Assembly (NCBI GenBank): GCA_046727575.1
Contig: JBKPCV010000171.1
Location: 1 to 15,999, forward strand
Source: DASPTH01 sp046727575
GTDB lineage: Bacteria; Actinomycetota; Acidimicrobiia; IMCC26256; DASPTH01
Direction of reading: 5' to 3'
Length of the DNA stretch: 15,999 bases
Shown: positions 6,449-12,711 of the stretch, one piece after another
Layout of the letters: each line of letters opens with the position of its first letter
Position numbering within the stretch: position 1 is the first letter of the stretch
The notes under the pieces: generated by a model
What the model saw: only the letters and a program-made list of their open reading frames with translations
Told to the model about the DNA's origin: nothing
The model's database searches: none
Translations under genes and position numbers: made by a program

Positions 6449-7378
6449 ATGACCGCCAAGTTGATGCCGGGCGGGCCCGTGGCGGACGCTGTGTTCGAGG
6501 AGCTGAAGCCGCGCATCGACGCGCTCACGCAGACGCACGGCCATCAGATCGGCCTCGGGACGATCCTGGTCGGCGACGAGTCGGCGAGCGTCCGGTACGT
6601 CGGCATGAAGATGAGTCGGGCACAGGAGCTCGGCTGGGCGTCGCCGCACATCCACCTTCCCGAGGACGCGACACAAGCCGACGTCGTCGCGGCGATCCTC
6701 CGGTTCAACGACGATCCGGCCGTCGACGCGTTCCTGGTGCAGCACCCCACACCACCCCAGATCGACTACGACGCCGCCCTGCTCGAGATGGACCCCGACA
6801 AGGACGTCGACGGCATGCACCCCGTCAATATGGGTCGCCTCGCGATGTCGGTCCCGGGACCGGTGCCGGCCACGCCCGCGGGCATCGAGGCCCTGCTCGC
6901 GTACTACGAGATCCCGGTAGCCGGCCACGAGGTGTGCATCCTCGGGCGGGGCTACACGCTCGGTCGTCCGCTCGCACTCCTGCTCTCCCAGAAGCGTCCG
7001 ACCGCGAACGCCGCGGTGACCGTCGTGCACACGGGTGTACCCGATTGGCCGCGGTACACCCGGCGGGCCGAGATCGTCGTCGCGGCCGCGGGCGTGCCCG
7101 GCATCTTGCAACCGGAGCACATCCGGCCCGGTGCGGTCGTCGTCGGCGGCGGGGTCCGCTACGAGGGCCGCAAGCTGCTGCCAGACGTCGACGAGCGCTG
7201 TGAGGAAGTCGCGGGCGCGATCACTCCGCGCGTCGGCGGCGTCGGTCCCACCACGATCGCCATGCTGTTCCGCAACGCGGTCGAAGCCGCCGAGCGCGCG
7301 AGCGAACGGCCGCGGACCGGGTATCCCGGCCCGCAGGGAGCGAGCCGTGGTGCAGGCGCCGAGAGCGGGCAAGCGTGA
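6449..7378 (+). CDS. folD: Methylene-THF dehydrogenase / methenyl-THF cyclohydrolase with a short extra tail
   Basis: FolD interconverts 5,10-methylene-, methenyl- and 10-formyl-THF with NADP. Key residues fall at the same numbers as in the E. coli enzyme as I recall it: Tyr50 and Lys54 in SASVRYVGMK (45-54), Gln98 in LVQHPTPP (96-103), and Asp121 in KDVDGMHPVN (118-127). The Rossmann motif is CILGRGYTLGRPLALLL (163-179), the GRG-T-GRP form found in actinobacteria in place of the usual GRS-VG-P. TPRVGGVGPTTIAMLF (259-274) is the C-terminal signature. The core ends near 282; residues 283-309 are an extra tail (SERPRTGYPGPQGAS then RGAGAES). That DNA contains the same palindromic element seen in the sucC tail. 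The gene lies 13 bp after purH and its stop overlaps the next start (GTGA). Confidence 0.95.
   Translation: MTAKLMPGGPVADAVFEELKPRIDALTQTHGHQIGLGTILVGDESASVRYVGMKMSRAQELGWASPHIHLPEDATQADVVAAILRFNDDPAVDAFLVQHPTPPQIDYDAALLEMDPDKDVDGMHPVNMGRLAMSVPGPVPATPAGIEALLAYYEIPVAGHEVCILGRGYTLGRPLALLLSQKRPTANAAVTVVHTGVPDWPRYTRRAEIVVAAAGVPGILQPEHIRPGAVVVGGGVRYEGRKLLPDVDERCEEVAGAITPRVGGVGPTTIAMLFRNAVEAAERASERPRTGYPGPQGASRGAGAESGQA
7317..7329. repeat. Small palindromic element in the folD tail (5-bp stem, TAT loop)
   Basis: CCGGG-TAT-CCCGG lies within the last 62 bases of folD. It is preceded by a GCGAGCGAACGG segment and followed by GCAGGGAGCGAGCC. It differs by one base from the sucC core at 1616-1628, and the right flanks match at 12 of 16 positions. 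In folD the element reads as GYPGPQGAS; in sucC the equivalent bases are read one frame over as EPGTPASS. Confidence 0.65.
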
Positions 7379-7599
7379 CCGCGGAGCCGACACCCCGCGC
7401 ACAGTTCGATGCCGCGTGCCCCTTGTGCGGCAACCCGGTCTCGCGTGTCGCGTCCCGGTGCGAGTCGTGCGGGATGACGCTCGCCGGCGTCGGCAACCGA
7501 CCCGGGCCGTTCACCCGCCGCACGATCTGGTTCTGGGCAGCCGGCCTCCTCCTGATCTACCTGATCGCGCTGGTGGTCGTCGCCACGGTCCACAACTGA
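7375..7599 (+). CDS. Small zinc-ribbon, single-span membrane protein
   Basis: The protein has 74 residues. Its N-terminal part holds two CxxC pairs, CPLCGN (Cys15, Cys18) and CESCG (Cys29, Cys32), spaced as in a zinc ribbon. One hydrophobic span (about 51-70) and a short end follow. The topology suggests a cytoplasmic zinc ribbon anchored to the membrane. The GTG start at 7375 overlaps the folD stop (GTGA), which ties its translation to folD. In Streptomyces, as I recall, the slot between folD and the mdh/icd genes holds another small membrane protein (DUF3017 type), so this may be a positional counterpart rather than a homologue. Function unknown. Confidence 0.85.
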   Translation: MTAEPTPRAQFDAACPLCGNPVSRVASRCESCGMTLAGVGNRPGPFTRRTIWFWAAGLLLIYLIALVVVATVHN

Positions 7600-7667
7600 G
7601 GCCGCTTCCTGCGACACCGGTACGATGAGCCGGCTTGCCGTTCAGGCACTACGCAGGGAGCAGGTTG
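7600..7667 (+). promoter_or_regulatory. Likely promoter and ribosome-binding site of icd
   Basis: TACGAT at 7621-7626, preceded by GG, is a good actinobacterial -10. The -35 position (around 7598-7603, GAGGCC) is poor. Transcription would start near 7633, giving a 5' leader of roughly 35 bases. GGGAG at 7655-7659 is the ribosome-binding site, 8 bases before the ATG at 7668. Confidence 0.45.
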
Positions 7668-8861
7668 ATGCCCGAGAAGATCACGCTGACCGAAGGCCAG
7701 CTCAACGTCGCCGACGAGCCGATCATCCCGTTCATCGAAGGTGACGGCACCGGCATCGACATCTGGCCTGCCGCGCAGCTCGTGATGGACGCCGCCGCCG
7801 GCAAGTTCGGCAAGAAGATCGCGTGGAAGGAAGTGCTCGCCGGCGAGAAGGCCTTCAACGAGACCGGCGACTGGCTCCCGCAGGGGACCGTCGACACGTT
7901 CAGCGAGTACCTCATCGGCATCAAGGGGCCGCTCACCACGCCGGTCGGCGGCGGCATCCGCAGCCTCAACGTCGCCCTGCGCCAGATCCTCGACCTGTAC
8001 GTGTGCCTGCGGCCGGTGCGGTGGTTCCAAGGCGTCCCGTCGCCGGTCAAGCACCCCGAGAAGGTCGACATGGTGATCTTCCGGGAGAACACCGAGGACA
8101 TCTATGCCGGGCTCGAAGTCGAGGAGGGCACTCCCGGGGCGCGCAAGCTCATCGAGCTGCTGCACGACAACATGGGCTGGACGATCCGCCCCGACTCGGG
8201 CATCGGGATCAAGCCGGTGTCGGAAACCGGCTCCAAGCGGCTCATCCGCGCCGCACTGCAGTACGCGGTCAACCGGAAGCGGTCGAGCGTGACGCTCGTG
8301 CACAAGGGCAACATCCAGAAGTTCACCGAGGGCGCGTTCCGGAACTGGGGTTACGAGTTGACGCGTGAGGAGTTCTCGGACGTCGCGGTCGGCTGGGACG
8401 ACTGCCGCGGTGACCCGGCTGGGAAGATCCTCGTGAAGGACAACATCGCCGACATCACGCTGCAGCAGGTGCTCACCCGACCCGACGAGTTCGACGTGAT
8501 CGCCACGACCAACCTCAACGGTGACTACCTGTCGGACGCGCTCGCGGCGCAGGTCGGCGGCATCGGCATCGCGCCGGGTGGGAACATCAACTACGTGACC
8601 GGGCACGGCATCTTCGAGGCAACGCACGGCACGGCCCCGAAGTATGCGGGACAAGACAAGGTGAACCCGGGATCGCTGTTGCTGTCGGGCGTGATGATGT
8701 TCGAGCATCTCGGATGGCAGGAGGCCGCCGACGACATCGTGCGGGCGTTGGAAGCCACGATCGCCGAGAAGATCGTCACGTACGACTTCGCGCGCCTCAT
8801 GGAAGGGGCGACCGAGGTGAAGACGTCGGAGTTCGCGCAGGCGATCGTCGACCGACTGTGA
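7668..8861 (+). CDS. icd: Isocitrate dehydrogenase (NADP type, E. coli Icd-like)
   Basis: The enzyme oxidatively decarboxylates isocitrate to 2-oxoglutarate in the TCA cycle. The 397-residue protein is of the bacterial homodimeric Icd type. It shows FIEGDGTGIDIW (22-33) and TTPVGGGIRSLNVALRQ (90-106), with substrate residues Ser99, Asn101 and Arg105. Arg115 is in LYVCLRPVR, and Arg139 and Tyr146 are in FRENTEDIYAG. Lys213 is in HKGN, and Asp286/Asp290 are in NGDYLSD. The cofactor loop HGTAPKYAGQDKVNP (320-334) keeps Lys325/Tyr326, and Tyr372/Arg376 are kept in TYDFARLM. In E. coli the equivalent residues specify NADP. Ser99 corresponds to the serine phosphorylated by AceK in E. coli, but no kinase gene is here. 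I chose the ATG at 7668 because it has a ribosome-binding site; an upstream extension adds 11 atypical residues. Confidence 0.97.
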   Translation: MPEKITLTEGQLNVADEPIIPFIEGDGTGIDIWPAAQLVMDAAAGKFGKKIAWKEVLAGEKAFNETGDWLPQGTVDTFSEYLIGIKGPLTTPVGGGIRSLNVALRQILDLYVCLRPVRWFQGVPSPVKHPEKVDMVIFRENTEDIYAGLEVEEGTPGARKLIELLHDNMGWTIRPDSGIGIKPVSETGSKRLIRAALQYAVNRKRSSVTLVHKGNIQKFTEGAFRNWGYELTREEFSDVAVGWDDCRGDPAGKILVKDNIADITLQQVLTRPDEFDVIATTNLNGDYLSDALAAQVGGIGIAPGGNINYVTGHGIFEATHGTAPKYAGQDKVNPGSLLLSGVMMFEHLGWQEAADDIVRALEATIAEKIVTYDFARLMEGATEVKTSEFAQAIVDRL

Positions 8862-8872
8862 CGCTCGAGCCA

Positions 8873-8919
8873 TTTTGGCGTCAAGAACTGGTGCATAGCG
8901 ACGGTCTCTGACGCCAAAA
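8873..8919. repeat. Long inverted repeat downstream of icd (terminator or dispersed palindrome)
   Basis: TTTTGGCGTCA (8873-8883) is exactly matched by TGACGCCAAAA (8909-8919). A further AGA/TCT pairing is possible with one bulged base. The loop is about 19-25 nt. The structure starts 11 bp after the icd stop and ends 16 bp before the GTG of the next gene. It lacks a downstream T-run on the plus strand, so it is not a canonical rho-independent terminator. The AT-rich tips (TTTT/AAAA) stand out in this GC-rich DNA. Confidence 0.75.
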
Positions 8920-8935
8920 CAGAGGAAGAGGGACG

Positions 8936-9721
8936 GTGCTGCTCGCCGAGTTGAATGTGCGACACACGCGCCGGCACATGCCGACGCGTCGCGTCGCACT
9001 CGACGACGGCTACCTCCCGACGAGTGGCGCGGCGTACGGCGGCGTGCTCCTCGGCGCGGTGATCGCGGAGCACGTCTCCGGACTCGACGAGGAACAGCTC
9101 GACGCGTTGGGGCGGCTCGTCGACTCGGCTCGCCACGGGCTCACGGTTCCGCGCATCGCGCTCCGGTATCGGCTGCAGACCGACACCCACGGGCTCGACC
9201 TGTCGCGGCACCGGATCACGGCCGCCGACGTCGAAGCAGGGTCGCTGCGCCCGGTCCTCGAGCTCGACCGCCACGGCCCGGCCGCACCGCAGGTGATCGG
9301 GGCGATCATGGCCGCCGCTGCGCTCCCGCCCACCGGGCGCAGGATCGCCATGCGGTTCGTCGACGCCGCGGTGCTCCGCCCCGGCTTCCTCCCAGAGGGC
9401 CTCGAGGTGCGCCGCATGTTCGAGGGACTCCCCGGCCTGCGGCCGTATGCGCCCGGGGCGCGTCCCGCGAACGGCCCCGCGGACGCGTGGCGCGGCGTGC
9501 CGTCGGAGCGGCGCTGGGCGATGGAGGTGCTCGGGTTGCGCGCCGGCATGGACGTGGAGCGTGACGACGTCCAGCGACGCTTCCGCCGCCTCGTGCGCCT
9601 CGCGCACCCCGACCATGGCGGCGGCAGCCGCGGCGCGGCCGAGCGCATCGCCGAGTTGGCCGACGCGCGCGAGGTGCTGCTGGGCTTTGCAGAGTCGGCC
9701 GACGTCCAACCGGCGGGATAG
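8936..9721 (+). CDS. J-domain (DnaJ-like) protein with an unrecognised N-terminal domain
   Basis: The protein has 261 residues. The C-terminal 70 form a J-domain: RRWAMEVLGLRAGMDVERDD (helix I and turn), then QRRFRRLVRLAHPDHGGG, with the diagnostic HPD at 224-226, then AAERIAELADAREVLLG (helices III-IV). J-domains stimulate the ATPase of DnaK/Hsp70. The domain is at the C-terminus, unlike DnaJ, and there is no G/F-rich linker or zinc-finger domain. Residues 1-190 carry no motif I know; they are soluble and contain a possible helical pair at 33-68. I chose the GTG at 8936 because a GAGGAAGAGGG stretch precedes it. mdh follows after 12 bp, so the two are probably co-transcribed. Confidence 0.85.
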   Translation: MLLAELNVRHTRRHMPTRRVALDDGYLPTSGAAYGGVLLGAVIAEHVSGLDEEQLDALGRLVDSARHGLTVPRIALRYRLQTDTHGLDLSRHRITAADVEAGSLRPVLELDRHGPAAPQVIGAIMAAAALPPTGRRIAMRFVDAAVLRPGFLPEGLEVRRMFEGLPGLRPYAPGARPANGPADAWRGVPSERRWAMEVLGLRAGMDVERDDVQRRFRRLVRLAHPDHGGGSRGAAERIAELADAREVLLGFAESADVQPAG

Positions 9722-9733
9722 GTTGAGTTGCAT

Positions 9734-10723
9734 ATGACAACGGCACCGGTCCAGGTCACGGTGAGCGGCGCGAGCGGAAACGTGAGCTACGCGCTCCTCA
9801 CGCGCATCGCGAGCGGCGAGCTCCTCGGCGACGACCAACCCGTGGTATTGCGCCTCCTCGACATCGAACCCGCGATGGCCGCGCTCGAAGGCGTCGTGAT
9901 GGAACTCGAGGACGGCGCGCACCCACTGCTCGTGGGGATCGAGCCCACGAGTGATCCGAAGCACGCTTTCGACGGCGCGTCATGGGTGCTGCTGGTGGGG
10001 TCGATCCCGCGCAAGGAAGGCATGGAGCGCGGCGATCTGCTGAAGATCAACGGCGGCATCTTCGGACCCTACGGCGCGGCGATCAACGAGCACGCGGCCG
10101 ACAACGTGCGCGTGCTCGTTGTCGGGAACCCGTGCAACACGAACTGTCTGATCGCGCGTTCTCATGCTCCCGACGTGCCCGACGATCGATGGTTCGCGAT
10201 GACGCGGCTCGACGAGAACCGGGCGCGCACGCAGCTCGCGAAGAAGGCGGGCGTGCACCACGGCGACGTGACCAACCTCGCGATCTGGGGCAACCACTCC
10301 GCGACCCAATTCCCGGACTTCGCCCACGCGCGCGCGGGAGGCAGGCCCATCCCCGAGGTGATCGACGATCGCGCCTGGCTCGAAAGTGAGTTCATCGAGA
10401 CCATCCAGAAGCGCGGCGCCGCGATCATCGCCAAGCGCGGTCAGTCGTCGGCGGCCTCTGCCGCCCACGCGGTGATCGACTCGGTGAACAGCATCCACAC
10501 GCCGACACCGACCGACGATTGGCACTCGCTCGCCGTCGTCAGCCACGGCGAGTACGGCATCTCCGAAGGGCTCCTGTTCAGCTTCCCGGTGCGCAGCGGC
10601 GGGTCGTCGTGGTCGATCGTGGAGGGGCTGGAACACGACGACTTCGCGAAGGCGAAGATCGCCGCCACCGAGCGGGAGCTGGTCGAGGAACGCGACGAGG
10701 TGCGCGACCTGCTCGGGAGCTGA
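9734..10723 (+). CDS. mdh: Malate dehydrogenase (NAD-dependent, cytosolic-type)
   Basis: The enzyme oxidises malate to oxaloacetate. The 329-residue protein has the layout of the cytosolic-type MDH found in actinobacteria and proteobacteria. It shows the Rossmann loop GASGNVSYALLTRIASGELLG (12-32), DIEPAMAALEGVVMELED (43-60), and SIPRKEGMERGDLL (90-103) with Arg93 and Arg99 as substrate arginines. GNPCNTNCLIA (131-141) holds Asn132, TRLDENRA (157-164) holds Asp160, and IWGNHSATQ (184-192) holds catalytic His188. IQKRGAAIIAKRGQSSAASAA (224-244) is the C-terminal signature. The Rossmann loop has NVS where the family usually has Q/N-I-G/A-Y, a mild difference. I prefer the ATG at 9734; a TTG at 9728 would add two residues. 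The stop overlaps the next start (TGATG). Confidence 0.96.
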   Translation: MTTAPVQVTVSGASGNVSYALLTRIASGELLGDDQPVVLRLLDIEPAMAALEGVVMELEDGAHPLLVGIEPTSDPKHAFDGASWVLLVGSIPRKEGMERGDLLKINGGIFGPYGAAINEHAADNVRVLVVGNPCNTNCLIARSHAPDVPDDRWFAMTRLDENRARTQLAKKAGVHHGDVTNLAIWGNHSATQFPDFAHARAGGRPIPEVIDDRAWLESEFIETIQKRGAAIIAKRGQSSAASAAHAVIDSVNSIHTPTPTDDWHSLAVVSHGEYGISEGLLFSFPVRSGGSSWSIVEGLEHDDFAKAKIAATERELVEERDEVRDLLGS

Positions 10724-11187
10724 TGCCCGAGCGCTACGAACTGTCGTTCGCGGCACCAGCGCTCAACGGCGCGGTGATGCTCGACCTGTTCGACGACCAC
10801 GCGGCGTACTGGATGTACGTCGATTTGGCACCCGACGGTTTCGTCGCCATCCGGCACGACCGGGTCGCGCTCCCAAGAGGCCCGCTGCTCCAGGTACGCG
10901 CCGACGGACTGTGGGCCGAATTCGTCTGCGAGGTACCAGGGGAGCACTGGACGTTCGGGCTCGAGGCGTTCGGCCTGCTCCTCGACGACCGCGACGAGGC
11001 GCGCACCGCCGAGGTCGGCGAGCGCACGCCGGTCGGCTTCGACCTCGAGTGGGACGAGGGGCGCGTCATCGGCGAGGTGCTCGTCGGTCAATCCCGACTC
11101 GCGGTCGACGGGCGCGGGACCTTCGTGCAGACGAGCGACGCGCCCGACCCCAGGGACTGGGCCGACTGGCTCGACTCAACCCGGTGA
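10723..11187 (+). CDS. Small beta-rich protein of unknown function coupled to mdh
   Basis: The protein has 154 residues, with no signal peptide and no membrane span. The sequence alternates short hydrophobic strands with turns and looks like an all-beta fold. Conspicuous segments are YELSFAAPALNG (5-16), ADGLWAEFVCEVPGEHWTFG (60-79), ERTPVGFDLEWDEG (103-116) and DWADWLDSTR (145-154). The block around HWTFGLEAFG and VGFDLEW reminds me of a domain found in actinobacterial CrtC/AttH-like (lipocalin-type, DUF7064-like) proteins. This is a recollection, not a confirmed match, and no catalytic residues are evident. The ATG at 10723 shares one base with the mdh stop, so translation is coupled. The 3' end overlaps the convergent hydrolase gene by 12 bp. 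Confidence 0.75.
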   Translation: MPERYELSFAAPALNGAVMLDLFDDHAAYWMYVDLAPDGFVAIRHDRVALPRGPLLQVRADGLWAEFVCEVPGEHWTFGLEAFGLLLDDRDEARTAEVGERTPVGFDLEWDEGRVIGEVLVGQSRLAVDGRGTFVQTSDAPDPRDWADWLDSTR

Positions 11188-12711
11188 ACAGCGGGTCCCT
11201 GGCGCCGGCATCACACCGTCCACGAGGTACGAGTCGACGGCAGCGTCGACGCAAGTGCTGCGGGCGGTCCCGTACGCGGTGTGTTCGGTGCTCTCGAACG
11301 TGAGCAGGCCCGAGCCCGCGATGCGCGACACCATCGCCGCGGCTCCCGCGTACGGCGTGGCGGGATCACCGGTGGTGCCGACCACGAGGATCGGAGGCGC
11401 GGCGCTGACGCGCACGTCGCCGAGCTTGTCGCCCCGTGCCGGCTTCGGCATTCCCGCGCAGCTCGAGACCGCCCAGCCGCCGCCCCACGGCGGGAGCTCG
11501 GCCTGGAAACGCGTGACGTCGGCGAGCTCGCGGGCGGCGCTGCGTGGTTGCCGCTCGGGACGGTCCACGCACGCGATGACCGCGTTCGCCTCGACGACCG
11601 AGTTCCAGACGCCGTCGATGTTGCGCCCCAGGTAACCGTCGGCGAGCGAGAGCAGCGGCCCTGCGTCGTCGCCGGCTGCGGCCCGCAGCGCGCGTCCGAG
11701 GATGGGCCAGCCCCGGGATCGGTCGTAGAGCATCGACAGCACCGCGGTCTGGAACGAGTTTGCGGTGAGCACCCCGGTACGGGTCACGCCCGCCGCGGTG
11801 TACTCGGCAGGTATCGGTGCCGCGTTGGCGCGGTCGAGGAGTTGCTGGAAGACCTCACGTGCCGGACCCACCTCGTGCAGCGCGCACGCCGCGGTGCCGT
11901 TGCACCAGTCGAGGAACGAGTCGAGCGCGTGCATGAATCCCTCGGCCTGGCGGTGCGCGTAGTCGAGCTCGGATTGCCAGTAATCGGGAGGTCCGTCGAG
12001 GACCATGGCCCGCACCGCGCTGGGGAACATCTGGGCGTAGGTCATGCCGAGGATCGTGCCGTACGAGAATCCCAGGTAGGTCAGCCGGGGCTCGCCGATC
12101 GCGATGCGAATGGCCTCGAGGTCGCGTGCCGAGTTGCGAGTGCCGACCTGGCCCGCGAACTCGCCGGCTCGGTCGACGCAGCCGCGCGCGAACGCGCGTG
12201 AGTAGCGCCGGGCGACCGCGAGTGTCTCGACGGTGTCGGGCACCGGGGCGACGCCGGCGCCGAGGTCGAGGAACGCGTCGTCGACGCAGTCAATGGGCCG
12301 CGACGCCCCCGTACCGCGCGGGTCCCAGCTCACGATGTCGAATCGTGACGTGACGGCCTCGGGGAGGCGTCGGATGGCAGCGCGCACGTAGGGGGTCCCC
12401 GCGAAGCCAGGGCCGCCCGGGTTGACGAGCAGCGCGCCGATCCGTTGCTGGGACGAGGAGGCGGGACGCCGCGCGAGCGTGAGGCCGACGGTGTCGCCCG
12501 CAGGGTTGCGCCAGTCGACCGGGACGGTGAGCGTGCCGCACTCCCAACCGTCGCCGCAGTCGGACCAGGTGATCGCCGGGTCGAACGCCGGCAACGGCGG
12601 CCAGACCCGTTGCGCCGGGGCCGCCTTCGCCGCGACCGCAGGAACGACGACCGCCGCCGCCAGCACCAGGGCGGCGGCTCGGATGCGCGCGCCCGCGCTT
12701 CCGCGCCTCAC
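11176..12711 (-). CDS. Secreted alpha/beta hydrolase of the TAP-like peptidase family
   Basis: The protein has 511 residues. Residues 1-33 look like a Sec signal peptide: basic VRRGSAGARIR, a hydrophobic Ala/Val core, and a likely cleavage near AVAAKA. The hydrolase domain shows the oxyanion loop NPGGPG (97-102), SWDPRGTGAS (128-137) and the nucleophile elbow GFSYGT with Ser216. The TAP-like C-terminal domain shows VVGTTGDPATPY (443-454) with Asp449 and ESTEHTAYG (473-481) with His477, completing a Ser-Asp-His triad. Ten cysteines occur after the signal peptide (52, 58, 142, 178, 270, 276, 381, 418, 487, 508), which fits disulfide bonding outside the cell. The family includes Streptomyces tripeptidyl aminopeptidases and mycobacterial Hip1/CaeA-like enzymes; the substrate is not known here. 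The GTG start at 12711 overlaps the glpD stop (GTGA). Confidence 0.9.
   Translation of the reverse strand: MRRGSAGARIRAAALVLAAAVVVPAVAAKAAPAQRVWPPLPAFDPAITWSDCGDGWECGTLTVPVDWRNPAGDTVGLTLARRPASSSQQRIGALLVNPGGPGFAGTPYVRAAIRRLPEAVTSRFDIVSWDPRGTGASRPIDCVDDAFLDLGAGVAPVPDTVETLAVARRYSRAFARGCVDRAGEFAGQVGTRNSARDLEAIRIAIGEPRLTYLGFSYGTILGMTYAQMFPSAVRAMVLDGPPDYWQSELDYAHRQAEGFMHALDSFLDWCNGTAACALHEVGPAREVFQQLLDRANAAPIPAEYTAAGVTRTGVLTANSFQTAVLSMLYDRSRGWPILGRALRAAAGDDAGPLLSLADGYLGRNIDGVWNSVVEANAVIACVDRPERQPRSAARELADVTRFQAELPPWGGGWAVSSCAGMPKPARGDKLGDVRVSAAPPILVVGTTGDPATPYAGAAAMVSRIAGSGLLTFESTEHTAYGTARSTCVDAAVDSYLVDGVMPAPGTRCSPG

Noticed and set aside
11176..11187. 12-bp tail-to-tail overlap of two genes as a possible regulatory antisense
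   Set aside because: Short convergent overlaps are common in compact genomes and nothing else here suggests a regulatory role.
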